DNA of 64,000 bases from Schistocerca nitens (Eukaryota; Arthropoda; Insecta; Orthoptera; Acrididae): the NCBI RefSeq assembly GCF_023898315.1, contig NC_064619.1, positions 300,552,150-300,616,149 on the forward strand. The letters run 5' to 3'. Position 1 is the first letter of the stretch, and every line of letters starts with the position of its first letter. The translations under genes and the position numbers were made by a program. Under the pieces are notes generated by a model, which was not told where the DNA came from, ran no database searches, and saw only the letters and a list, made by a program, of their open reading frames with translations. This document shows, piece by piece, positions 43,330-53,280 of this stretch.

Positions 43330-43960
43330 GAAATGTTTGCCTTGTGAGGAGATGCTCGACGATTTTACTCCATTCTCTTTACCTCCCTGTACACAGACAC
43401 GGTACTACCTAGACCGCTAATAGCACTTTGGGACTCACGGCTGATTCCGTCCTCTGTTTTCATGGGTTATTTTACAACCACCCTCCGCAACACTGAACGG
43501 TCGTTGTTCTTCAGTACAGGAGGTCTACCTGGCCTCGGTTTAAACATGTTTGTTCTTTCACTTTTCTACAGTCACATCACCAACAGTCGATTTGGGCAGA
43601 TTTAGAGGGGTTGTAAAGTCTGTGATGGGTTTGTCCATGAATTGACGTACAGTGACTAGACGACGCTTGAAGTGACCAAGGTTCAAATGGTTCAAATGGC
43701 TCTGAGCACTATGGGACTTAACTGCTGCGGTCATCACTCCCCTAGAACTTAAAACTACTTAAACCTAACTAACCTAAGGACATCACACACATCCATGCCC
43801 GAGGCAGGATTCGAACCTGTGACCGTAGCAGTCGCGCGGTTCCGGACTGAGCGCCTAGAACCGCTAGACCACCGCGGCCGGCGAAGTGACCAAGGTACAT
43901 GGCGTTTTGCGGCGTTTAGGGAGTGGAGATGCAAGTTACGCTGACGAACGTAACAATGGA
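43330..43960 (-). pseudogene. Tc1-like transposase, N-terminal fragment
   Basis: Minus-strand frame: LVTVRQFMDKPITDFTTPLN, then LPKSTVGDVTVEKCERTN and MFKPRPGRPPVLKNNDRSVL. This is the paired HTH region with the GRP-type linker of Tc1 transposases. It is cut by a SINE upstream of KRRLVT and lacks the catalytic domain downstream. Confidence 0.6.
43683..43882 (-). repeat. SINE family 1, full length
   Basis: Minus-strand copy. The 14-bp TSD gaagtgaccaaggt lies at 43669-43682 and 43883-43896. It is inserted in the Tc1-like fragment. Confidence 0.9.
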
Positions 43961-44200
43961 TTGGATAAGACTTTTGCAGACGTAGACTACTATGGAAGGA
44001 AATGGTCTCTATGCACGTATGCTATTAATTTTAATGATTTTAGTGTGATATGGACCTTTTATTGGACGGTTGGTAGACGGGCGGCATCATAAGACTTCAT
44101 GTGGTTTGCTAAAGGCGGCACACGGACCGCGTTTTCGAGCGTCAACGTTGACCGTGCCGAGTTCGATGTGCTGGTGAACGCTCGAAAACGATACGACTTG

Positions 44201-44400
44201 GATGTGCAGGATTAGCCGAGCGGTCTAAGGCGCTGCAGTCAGGGACTGTGCGACTGGTCCCGGCCGTGGTTCGAGTCCTCCCTCGGGTATGGGTGTGTGT
44301 GTTTGTCCTTAGGATAATTTAGGTTAAGTAGTGTGTAAGCTTAGGGACTGATGACCTTAGCAGTTAATTTCCATAAGATTTCACACACATTTTAACATTT
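44201..44400 (+). repeat. SINE family 2 (tRNA-Leu-like)
   Basis: The head is ggattagccgagcggtctaa, with B-box-like ggttcgagtcc. The body is ttaagtagtgtgtaagctta. The 11-bp TSD gatacgacttg lies at 44190-44200 and 44401-44411. Confidence 0.9.
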
Positions 44401-44931
44401 GATACGACTTGTGCTTACGGTACTTGGGCCTATTCGGGTATAAGTGACTGTATTTCAGAGACAGTTGTCGGCTGTATCTGCTCGCAAATCATACTGTTCA
44501 CGAAATGGACGGGAATAAAATTCCTACGTTCCCTCATTTGAACTGCGGTGACAAATGTCGGGATGCCTCCTAATATCGTGTCGGACCTCCTTTTGCCCGC
44601 ACTAGTGCAGCAGCTCGACATGGCATGGGCTCAACGAGTCGCTGGAAGTCCCCTGCAGAAACACTGAGCCATACTGCCGCTGTAGCCGTCAGTAACTGGA
44701 AAATGTTGCCTGTGCAGTATTTTGCGCATGAACTGACCTCTGGATTATGTCCCATTAACGTTTGATGGGATTCATGTCGAGTGATCCTGTTGGCCAAATG
44801 ATTCGCCTGAACTGTACAGAATGTTCTTCAAACCAATCGCGAACAATTGGGGCCCATTGACATGGCGCATTGTCATCCATAAAAATCCCATTGTTGTTTG
44901 GGAACATTAAGTCCATGAATGGCTGTAAATA

Positions 44932-46349
44932 CACTCCTGGAAACTGAAATAAGAACACCGTGAATTCATTGTCCCAGGAAGGGGAAACTTTATTGACACA
45001 TTCCTGGGGTCAGATACATCACATGATCACACTGACAGAACCACAGGCACATAGACACAGGCAACAGAGCATGCACAATGTCGGCACTAGTACAGTGTAT
45101 ATCCACCTTTCGCAGCAATGCAGGCTGCTATTCTCCCATGGAGACGATCGTAGAGATGCTGGATGTAGTCCTGTGGAACGGCTTGCCATGCCATTTCCAC
45201 CTGGCGCCTCAGTTGGACCAGCGTCCGTGCTGGACGTGCAGACCGCGTGAGACGACGCTTCATCCAGTCCCAAACATGCTCAATGGGGGACAGATCCGGA
45301 GATCTTGCTGGCCAGGGTAGTTGACTTACACCTTCTAGAGCACGTTGGGTGGCACGGGATACATGCGGACGTGCATTGTCCTGTTGGAACAGCAAGTTCC
45401 CTTGCCGGTCTAGGAATGGTAGAACGATGGGTTCGATGACGGTTTGGATGTACCGTGCACTATTCAGTGTCCCCTCGACGATCACCAGTGGTGTACGGCC
45501 AGTGTAGGAGATCGCTCCCCACACCATGATGCCGGGTGTTGGCCCTGTGTGCCTCGGTCGTATGCAGTCCTGATTGTGGCGCTCACCTGCACGGCGCCAA
45601 ACACGCATACGACCATCATTGGCACCAAGGCAGAAGCGACTCTCATCGCTGAAGACGGCACGTCTCCATTCGTCCCTCCATTCACGCCTGTCGCGACACC
45701 ACTGGAGGCGGGCTGCACGATGTTGGGGCGTGAGCGGAAGACGGCCTAACGGTGTGCGGGACCGTAGCCCAGCTTCATGGAGACGGTTGCGAATGATCCT
45801 CGCCGATACCCCAGGAGCAACAGTGTCCCTAATTTGCTGGGAAGTGGCAGTGCGGTCCCCTACGGCACTGCGTAGGATCCTACGGTCTTGGCGTGCATCC
45901 GTGCGTCGCTGCGGTCCGGTCCCAGGTCGACGGGCACGTGCACCTTCCGCCGACCACTGGCGACAACATCGATGTACTGTGGAGACCTCACGCCCCACGT
46001 GTTGAGCAATTCGGCGGTACGTCCACCCGGCCTCCCGCATGCCCACTATACGCCCTCGCTCAAAGTCCGTCAACTGCACATACGGTTCACGTCCACGCTG
46101 TCGCGGCATGCTACCTTAAAGACTGCGATGGAGCTCCGTATGCCACGGCAAACTGGCTGACACTGACGACGGCGGTGCACAAATGCTGCGCAGCTAGCGC
46201 CATTCGACGGCCAACACCGCGGTTCCTGGTGTGTCCGCTGTGCCGTGCGTGTGATCATTGCTTGTACAGCCCTCTCGCAGTGTCCGGAGCAAGTATGGTG
46301 GGTCTGACACACCGGTGTCAATGTGTTCTTTTTTCCATTTCCAGGAGTG
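44932..46349 (-). mobile_element. Tc1-like element copy A, apparently intact
   Basis: TA duplications (44930-44931, 46350-46351) flank imperfect ~28-bp inverted ends (cactcctggaaactgaaata and, inverted, cactcctggaaatggaaaaa). It is 1,418 bp long with a single full-length transposase on the minus strand. It is almost identical to copy B (49945-51366), which lies in the opposite orientation 3.6 kb away. Confidence 0.92.
45087..46109 (-). CDS. Tc1-family transposase, full length (340 aa), copy A
   Basis: This is a nuclear cut-and-paste DDE transposase. It starts MPRQRGREPYVQLTDFERG, the same start as copy B. An N-terminal paired-type double HTH (GMREAGWTYRRIAQHVGREV, TSQQIRDTVAPGVSARIIRN) is joined by a basic linker (RRPGTGPQRR). 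Catalytic blocks are RAVFSDESRFCLGANDGR (first Asp), LLFQQDNARPHVSRATQ (second Asp) and SPDLSPIEHVWD (Glu). I count 32 residues between the second Asp and the Glu, against 34 in classical Tc1. The C-terminus (IAACIAAKGGYTLY) is complete and the length is normal for the family. No stop or frameshift is seen, so activity is plausible but not shown. Confidence 0.9.
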   Translation of the reverse strand: MPRQRGREPYVQLTDFERGRIVGMREAGWTYRRIAQHVGREVSTVHRCCRQWSAEGARARRPGTGPQRRTDARQDRRILRSAVGDRTATSQQIRDTVAPGVSARIIRNRLHEAGLRSRTPLGRLPLTPQHRAARLQWCRDRREWRDEWRRAVFSDESRFCLGANDGRMRVWRRAGERHNQDCIRPRHTGPTPGIMVWGAISYTGRTPLVIVEGTLNSARYIQTVIEPIVLPFLDRQGNLLFQQDNARPHVSRATQRALEGVSQLPWPARSPDLSPIEHVWDWMKRRLTRSARPARTLVQLRRQVEMAWQAVPQDYIQHLYDRLHGRIAACIAAKGGYTLY

Positions 46350-47062
46350 TAGTTTCCAAGTAGTCAAACATACCCAATTCCAGTCAATGATCGGTTCATT
46401 TGTGCCAGAGAACCCAATCAGTTCCATGCAAACACAGCCCCATCATTATGGAGCCACCACCAGCTTGGCAACGTCGTGTCTGCAGCACACTCGAAACGTA
46501 CCATCGGTTGTTACTAACTCAAATCGGAGCTCACCTGCCCCCGCCACTGTATTCCGGTTGTCTACGGTCCGACCGCTGTGTTCACTAGCCCAGAAGAGGC
46601 GCTGTGGGCGATGTCGTGCTGTTAGCAAATGCACTCGCGTCGATCGTCTGTTGCCGTAGCCCATTAATGCAAATTTCGCCGCAGTGTGCTAACCGATGCG
46701 TTCGTCGTACGTCACGCATTGTTTTCTGCGGTTATTTCACGCAGTGTTGCTTATCTGTTAGCAATGGCAACTCTACGAAAATGCCACTGCTGTCGGTAGT
46801 TAAGTGAAGGCCGTCGGCCACTTCGCTGTCCGTGGTGCCAGGTAATGCCTCAAATTTGGTGTTCTCATCACACTCCTAACATTGTGGATCTCGGAATACT
46901 GAATTCCCTAACGACTCCTGGAACGGAATGACTGTTGCGCCTGGCTCCAGCTACCATTCCGCGTTCAAAGTCTGATAATTCCCGTCGTGTTGCCACAATC
47001 ACGTCTGAAATCTTTCCACGTTAATCACGTGAGTACACATGGACTTTTGTCACCTCAGTGTA

Positions 47063-47470
47063 AAACGCATATTTCCTCGTTTGCCCATATGCTAGTCACG
47101 TAGTTCTGTCTGTAATATACACAACTAAAAGCTTCTGTGTCCAGGAACATGTTACAAGGCAAAAGCGAACGTAACATTGACAGTCAATAAGGACATCGTC
47201 TTGTAAAACTTAAGTTGCAAGTAGTACGATACAAATTTACAATAGTTCTCCACAGGAAATAATTATTATCTTATTGTTATTACTTTTTAGTAAAACCCGT
47301 AGGTCATACTTACTTGATTACTGTTCCTATTCAGCAGTAGAATATTTACTACGTTTGAAATACAAAACTTGAAACAAGAAAGAGCAAAATATCTTACTGC
47401 ACTTAGTGCAAGCTGTGTTGTAAACAAAACCAATCGAACAAACTCACTTCTCATAAACAGCACACTTATA
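47063..47470. other. No feature recognised
   Basis: This is AT-rich sequence between the Tc1-like relic and the fold-back element. I see nothing in it. Confidence 0.4.
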
Positions 47471-48509
47471 CGAGGGTTGGAACTTTAATAGTGGCAACTA
47501 TTTACTTACAGCTCGTACAAAGTAGATACGTGTTTCAAAGTTTTACTGACCTTCCAAGTAGTCACCAGCATTGTGTGTAGTCACCAGCGATGTGGAAGTC
47601 GTAGGTTACTCTTAGCAGTGCCAGTTGTGTTGGCAGTCCGAGCGGCGACGAATTTGTAGCAGTTCTGAAGCGAATACCGTGAAGTGTTTCCTCAAGTTTA
47701 CAAAAAAAATGGCTCTGAGCACTATGGGACTTAACAGCTGAGGTCATAAGTCCCCTAGAACGTAGAACTACTTAAACCACATCCATGCCCGACGCAGGAT
47801 TCAAACCTGCGACCGTAGCGGTCGCGCGGTTCCAGACTGAAGCGCCTAGAACCGCTCAGCCACACCGGCTGGCCAGTTCAGAAATCGAGTTGAACTTACG
47901 ATGGCCTAAGTCAGGGGAGTGCAGTAGATTGTATAGCACTCAGCAGCCCAATCAGTCAAACAAATCAGTAACAGCTTGCACTGTACGTGCATGTGCATTG
48001 TCCTGCAGAATGATGGTCAGGGCCTGCAGAAAGTGTCATCACTTTTGTCTCTAAGCTGGTCGTAGGTTGTGTTCCAAAAATGAACAGCATGGAGACAGAA
48101 GTAATGACACTTTCTGCAGGACCTGACCATCATTCTGCAGGACAATGCACAAGCACGTATAGTGCAAGCTGTTACTGATTTGTTTGACTGATGGGGCTGC
48201 TAAGTGCTATACGATCTACTGCACTCCCCTGACTTAGGCTCTCGTAAGTTCAACTCGATTTCTAAATTGAAGGAAACATTTCACGGTATTCGCTTCACAA
48301 CTGCTACAAATTCGTCGGGCAATAGACGGTGCCGCTCGAACTGTCAACACAACTGGCACTGCTGAGAGTATCCTACAACTTCCACATCGCTGGCAACGGG
48401 TTACACACAATGCTGGTGACACTTTGAATATCAGTAAAACTTTGAAACACGTATCTATTTTGTACGAGCTGTAAATAAATAGTTGCCACTATTGAAGTTC
48501 CAACTCTCA
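47471..48509. mobile_element. Fold-back element with ~400-bp inverted arms (mariner-derived)
   Basis: TA dinucleotides flank ends that read cgagggttggaactttaata and, inverted, tgagagttggaacttcaata. Similarity continues through the whole arm: left 47471-48041 (including a SINE), right 48108-48509. The spacer is about 66 bp. Arms contain mariner-like coding scraps (QDNAQARIVQAVTDLFD) and the end sequence gtggcaactatttacttaca. It looks like two copies of one mariner end fused head to head, or an inverted duplication. A transcript would form a long hairpin. Confidence 0.85.
47705..47872 (-). repeat. SINE family 1, internally shortened
   Basis: This is a minus-strand copy lacking about 25 bp of the body (the ctaactaacctaaggacatc region). 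The head is ccagccggtgtggctgagcg when inverted. It is present only in the left arm of the fold-back element, so it inserted after the arms formed. Confidence 0.85.
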
Positions 48510-48511
48510 TA

Positions 48512-48950
48512 TTTACGTAATATCGAATGTTATAGAATATGCTTCTATTAAACTAATACGAAAGTATCAGAACCTATTAAAAACGCGAATATTAGTAAAA
48601 ACTATGTTATAATCCAGTGAGCTGCGAAAAAGCAACACATGTCATGTTAACTTACGACTCTACTCACTACGCTACATCGAGCATGCATGAGTTGCACCCA
48701 AACTTCGAGCCTTACCATCTCCTGAGCCTTTTGATTATAGATGTGTTATTAATTAACATGTAATTTAACGAATTGTATCAAGAGCAATACATTTTTGATG
48801 GATCCTCAATATGACTTTGTCTAGGAACGGCATACTTTCGTAATATGCAAGTTAAAATAATTTTTTAACCACGAATATGATTACCGTCGTTTTATTACAA
48901 CAAATCATAATTTAACGACGGGTTTTGGAGAGCTCCTCAATTTGCTGGTG
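48512..48950. other. No gene recognised
   Basis: This is AT-rich sequence. Two imperfect related stretches (aggaacggcatactttcg near 48821 and agaaacggcatatgtaga near 48955) suggest an old duplicated repeat end. Confidence 0.35.
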
Positions 48951-49133
48951 CTTAGAAACGGCATATGTAGATGTACATGTAGATGCATAGGCCTATAGAT
49001 GCAAACTTCAACTGAATGCCAATATGACCTCTCGTGACTCCATACTGAAGACAGATGGCGGTATGTGACGTAGGTGGCGTTTTTTCATCTCATTGGTATA
49101 CGTTCAAACGCACGTTCAGAATATCTGACATAC
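48951..49133 (-). repeat. ~180-bp dispersed repeat, inverted match to 56187-56345
   Basis: It contains gaatgccaatatgacctctc, cagatggcggtatgtgacgt and ctcattggtatacgttcaaa. The same blocks occur inverted at 56187-56345. Both copies lie beside a mariner of one family. The terminal tagatgtacatgtagatg suggests a LINE-type tail. Confidence 0.65.
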
Positions 49134-49603
49134 GAGAAACTGCTTTGTACCGGGTGATCAAAAAGTCAGTATAAATTTGAAAATCGAATAAATCACGGAA
49201 TAATGTAGACAGAGAGGTACAAATTGACACACATGCTTGGAATGACATGGGATTTTATTAGAACCAAAAAAATACAAACGTTCAAAAAATGTCCGAGAGA
49301 TGGCGCTTCATCTGATCAGAATAGCAATAATTAGCATAACAAAGTAAGACAAAGCAAAGACGATGTTCTCTACAGGAAATGCTCAACATGTCCACCATCA
49401 TTCCTCGACAATAGCTGTAGTCGAGGAATAACGTTGTGAACAGCACTGTAAAGTATGTCCGGCGTCGGATGTTGTCTTTCAGCATCCCTAGAGATGTCGG
49501 TCGATCACGATACACTTGCGACTTCAGATGACCCCAAAGCCAATAATCGCACAGAATGAGGTCTGGGGCCTGGGAGGCCAAACATGACGAAAGTGGCGGC
49601 TGA

Positions 49604-49800
49604 TTGGTTCAAATGGCTCTGAGCACTATGGGACTTAACTTCTAAGGTCATCAGTCCCCTAGAACTTAGAACTACTTAAACCTAACTAACCTAAGGACAT
49701 CACACACATCCATGCCCGAGGCAGGATTCGAACCTGCGACCGTAGCGGTCGCGCGGATCCAGACTGTAGCGCCTTTAACCGCTTGGCCACCACGGCCGGC
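49604..49800 (-). repeat. SINE family 1, full length
   Basis: Minus-strand copy with the 12-bp TSD agtggcggctga at 49592-49603 and 49801-49812. It is inserted in the mariner. Confidence 0.9.
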
Positions 49801-49944
49801 AGTGGCGGCTGAGCACACGATCATCACCAAACGACGCACGCAAGAGATCTTTCACGCGTCTGATAATTAAGCTTCACTAAAAGTGCCTTTTCAGGTAACG
49901 TCAACATGCTGCGACTTTTCTTTTTTTTTCACTAGCTGCTTATA

Positions 49945-51366
49945 CGCTCCTGGAAATGGAAAAAAGAACACATTGACACCGGTGTGTCAGACCCACCATA
50001 CTTGCTCCGGACACTGCGAGAGGGCTGTACAAGCAATGATCACACGCACGGCACAGCGGACACACCAGGAACCGCGGTGTTGGCCGTCGAATGGCGCTGG
50101 CTGCGCAGCATTTGTGCACCGCCGCCGTCAGTGTCAGCCAGTTTGCCGTGGCATACGGAGCTCCATCGCAGTCTTTAACACTGGTAGCATGCCGCGACAG
50201 CGTGGACGTGAACCGTATGTGCAGTTGACGGACTTTGAACGAGGGCGTATAGTGGGCATGCGGGAGGCCGGGTGGACGTACCGCCGAATTGCTCAACACG
50301 TGGGGCGTGAGGTCTCCACAGTACATCGATGTTGTCGCCAGTGGTCGGCGGAAGGTGCACGTGCCCGTCGACCTGGGACCGGACCGCAGCGACGCACGGA
50401 TGCACGCCAAGACCGTAGGATCCTACGCAGTGCCGTAGGGGACCGCACCGCCACTTCCCAGCAAATTAGGGACACTGTTGCTCCTGGGGTATCGGCGAGG
50501 ACCATTCGCAACCGTCTCCATGAAGCTGGGCTACGGTCCCGCACACCGTTAGGCCGTCTTCCGCTCACGCCCCAACATCGTGCAGCCCGCCTCCAGTGGT
50601 GTCGCGACAGGCGTGAATGGAGGGACGAATGTAGACGTGTCGTCTTCAGCGATGAGAGTCGCTTCTGCCTTGGTGCCAATGATGGTCGTATGCGTGTTTG
50701 GCGCCGTGCAGGTGAGCGCCACAATCAGGACTGCATACGACCGAGGCACACAGGGCCAACACCCGGCATCATGGTGTGGGGAGCGATCTCCTACACTGGC
50801 CGTACACCACTGGTGATCGTCGAGGGGACACTGAATAGTGCACGGTACATCCAAACCGTCATCGAACCCATCGTTCTACCATTCGTAGACCGGCAAGGGA
50901 ACTTGCTGTTCCAACAGGACAATGCACGTCCGCATGTATCCCGTGCCACCCAACGTGCTCTAGAAGGTGTAAGTCAACTACCCTGGCCAGCAAGATCTCC
51001 GGATCTGTCCCCCATTGAGCATGTTTGGGACTGGATGAAGCGTCGTCTCACGCGGTCTGCACGTCCAGCACGAACGCTGGTCCAACTGAGGCGCCAGGTG
51101 GAAATGGCATGGCAAGCCGTTCCACAGGACTACATCCAGCATCTCTACGATCGTCTCCATGGGAGAATAGCAGCCTGCATTGCTGCGAAAGGTGGATATA
51201 CACTGTACTAGTGCCGACATTATGCATGCTCTGTTGCCTGTGTCTATGTGCCTGTGGTTCTGTCAGTGTGATCATGTGATGTATCTGACCCCAGGAATGT
51301 GTCAATAAAGTTTCCCCTTCCTGGGACAATGAATTCACGGTGTTCTTATTTCAATTTCCAGGAGTG
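49945..51366 (+). mobile_element. Tc1-like element copy B, apparently intact
   Basis: TA duplications (49943-49944, 51367-51368) flank ends cgctcctggaaatggaaaaa and, inverted, cactcctggaaattgaaata. It is 1,422 bp long, with one complete plus-strand transposase. Its sequence is nearly identical to copy A throughout, including non-coding ends, so both moved recently. Confidence 0.92.
50189..51211 (+). CDS. Tc1-family transposase, full length (340 aa), copy B
   Basis: The start at 50189 (MPRQRGREPYVQ) is chosen because it gives the same 340-residue protein as copy A. The frame stays open upstream to 49883, but that stretch includes the terminal repeat and flank and is not conserved as protein. 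The protein has the same double HTH, basic linker and DDE blocks (RVVFSDESRF, FQQDNARPH, SPDLSPIEHVWD) as copy A. I count four residue differences from copy A: Thr for Ile in SARTIRN, Cys for Trp in DECRR, Val for Ala in RRVVF, and Val for Leu in PFVDRQ. The Cys/Trp and Val/Ala changes sit just before the first catalytic Asp. No stops are present, so it is possibly functional. Confidence 0.9.
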   Translation: MPRQRGREPYVQLTDFERGRIVGMREAGWTYRRIAQHVGREVSTVHRCCRQWSAEGARARRPGTGPQRRTDARQDRRILRSAVGDRTATSQQIRDTVAPGVSARTIRNRLHEAGLRSRTPLGRLPLTPQHRAARLQWCRDRREWRDECRRVVFSDESRFCLGANDGRMRVWRRAGERHNQDCIRPRHTGPTPGIMVWGAISYTGRTPLVIVEGTLNSARYIQTVIEPIVLPFVDRQGNLLFQQDNARPHVSRATQRALEGVSQLPWPARSPDLSPIEHVWDWMKRRLTRSARPARTLVQLRRQVEMAWQAVPQDYIQHLYDRLHGRIAACIAAKGGYTLY

Positions 51367-51368
51367 TA

Positions 51369-51876
51369 TTTTATGACCCACCGTCTAATTTCTTGTGGTG
51401 GGTCGTATGTTGCCACTTATCCGCTGTGACTGGGTCCGGGGTCCGGAGTGACTGAAAGTAACACCACAGCGGCTCCCTCCCCACTCACACCGTTGCCCGT
51501 GTCCCGCCACGTGGAGGCGGATTCTGTTTAGATCCATTTGATATCTTTTTTTTGTGCAGTATTATAAAAACTTATAACTAATACAAAATCAAGTAAGATA
51601 TTAATAAACAAAACGAAATTCAATATTTAGAAAGAAGGAAGGAAGAGAACTGAATAGAGAAGGGATAGGTATAATATTGCCCGTCACCTGGTTGTGGGCG
51701 GCGGCCCGGGTCTTGGAATGACCCTCAAGAAGCTGGCCGCTGCTCACCATGCCTTTAACATCTACCATCCTAAAAACTACCCTAACTAGAAGAGATTAGG
51801 GTACGTTAAAGCTAGAAACTAAGACTAAGACCTCCATGTCCAGCCTGCTAAACTATGCTGCGACTACTGGCGCATC
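51369..51876. other. No gene recognised; short hairpin at 51375
   Basis: gacccacc and ggtgggtc form a stem at 51375-51404. The remainder (GC-rich to 51530, then AT-rich) contains no motif I can name. It is not part of the related mariner copy, so another old insertion is likely here. Confidence 0.35.
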
Positions 51877-51890
51877 TGATTCTCTCTCTC

Positions 51891-52237
51891 TTCTTTTTTT
51901 TTTTACTTTATTGTTATTTTAACACCTGAACAATCAGGTAGGCTGGCAGCGGCATGCGACGCCGCTCTTCAGCCATAGAGTTGACAATAAAAGTACAATA
52001 ATGGAGAATTAAAATGAACATAGTGACGGGCAAAAAATAGTGGTCACAGACACACAAAAAAAACACGGAGCTGTTCACACTCGACGAGAAAGACACTGAA
52101 AACACGTTTACACGGCGCACATAACACTGATGAATCCGATGGCACAAGTGAACGTAGAAGCGTGACGGCGGACACTAAAAACACAAAACGACGTCACACA
52201 CACGAGACAGATGGCGATGATCTCCGGCGCGCGAAAG
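51891..52237 (-). mobile_element. Short retroposon with poly(A) tail, minus strand
   Basis: The 14-bp TSD tgattctctctctc occurs at 51877-51890 and 52238-52251. The insert begins with a T-rich run (51891-51905), i.e. a poly(A) tail on the minus strand, and extends 347 bp. No tRNA-like head or coding motif was found, so it is either a 5'-truncated LINE end or a SINE of another type. Confidence 0.7.
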
Positions 52238-52466
52238 TGATTCTCTCTCTCATTACAGCTCCTTTTATACACGATTGTCATGCGCAGTCACTGAAGTTTT
52301 GCTATCCAGCGCCATCTGATGGACATTTTGTGAACTTTGTTTTCTTTTTTGTTCTAATCAAACCCCATGCCATTCCAAGCATGTATGTCAATTTTTACCC
52401 CTCTATCTACATTATTCCGTGGTTTATTAAGTTTTTAAATTTATACTGACTTTTGATCACCCGGTA

Positions 52467-53126
52467 CATTCGCAAATACTCCCCAGCGTGCTTTTTCCAC
52501 GCTATGACGTCAAAATCTCGGCATGCTAAACGCGTACGTGTTCTGAAGGCTTAGCGCTATAAAATTTGCAGGTACGAGATTTCTTACGGATGCTCGCCCG
52601 TTAATGTCAGTATTCCGTGTGCTGTGCCTCAAGTTAAGTTCGTAGCGTGGGCTGTTGGGGCGATAGAGATCAGATGCGCCACGAGGCGCGCGTCAGCTGT
52701 TCACGCCGCGCCACATGGCTGGTGGCTGCCTGGTGGTGGCGGTAGCGTCACACGTCGCAGCTACTAACGCCCCTTTGCGCCTATCCGCGGCGCCATCTGT
52801 GCGCATGCGTCACGCGGCCGGACGTGACGCGGCTGTTTTTTAAAATAATAAATAGATTCATTATGCGATTGGCGGGCGGGCGCGCCGCTGTTATCTTTGC
52901 ATCGCGCGCACGCGACCGCCGCTGTTTACCCTGCGGATTGCCGCAGATTTCTGCCGCCTGTGCGTCCACAAACAAGCGAGCGCTGACCGGGGAGGCGAGG
53001 CCGCGACACGGCCGCCCACACGACACTCGGCCGCCTCTTACAGCGCTGCCACTGCTGCCTCTGTACTGGCGGATTCAAGCTTTCGCTTGTTTTATGAGAG
53101 TCACTGGTAGTGCGCACGTATTAATA
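52467..53126. other. CpG-rich block (52640-53060), possible native promoter region
   Basis: Between two transposons lies a GC- and CpG-rich stretch (cgcggcgccatctgtgcgca, ggcgggcgggcgcgccgctg). It includes gcgcatgcgtcacg, similar to an NRF1-type site followed by a CRE-like half, and an AT-rich ttttttaaaataataaatag at 52836-52855. No transposon motif is recognised and no convincing coding frame is present. It could be host regulatory DNA, or the end of an unknown repeat. Confidence 0.35.
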
Positions 53127-53280
53127 CACTACTGGAAAAAATTAGTACATCTCGAAAGACGACGTCTACGTTGATCCGATATATGCCACCTAGTGATGTA
53201 GATGTACTGTAATGGTTTCAACGTCGTCCGTCAACTGACAGCTTAGCGGCTTAACTACCAGAGCTGTGTCTATTGTTTAA

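Larger units (their letters stand above)
44541..47060 (-). pseudogene. Tc1-like element relic interrupted by a younger Tc1 copy
   Basis: The ends are an inverted pair: actgcggtgacaaatgtcgg at the left and ggacttttgtcacctcagtg at the right. Minus-strand coding pieces are STRVHLLTARHRPQRLFWAS on the right side, then, beyond the younger element, FMDLMFPNNNGIFMDDNAPC and WFEEHSVQFRRIIWPTGS. In the last catalytic block NPIE has become NPIK, so the Glu is lost. The frame is continuous across the TA site of the younger element (44930/46350). Confidence 0.65.
49150..52464 (-). mobile_element. Mariner-like element with ~160-bp inverted ends, three insertions inside
   Basis: TA-flanked ends ccgggtgatcaaaaagtcag (49150) and, inverted, ccgggtgatcaaaagtcagt (to 52464) match over about 160 bp, down to the gatggcgct block. 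A minus-strand coding piece at 49282-49581 gives LILCDYWLWGHLKSQVYRDR and LGMLKDNIRR, the third-Asp region of a mariner transposase. Inside lie a SINE (49604-49800), Tc1 copy B (49945-51366) and a poly(A)-tailed retroposon (51891-52237). A related copy is at 56347-57538. Confidence 0.8.

Noticed and set aside
49883..50188. Longer 442-codon transposase start for Tc1 copy B
   Set aside because: The extra 102 codons cross the terminal repeat and the flanking mariner. Copy A begins at the equivalent of 50189.
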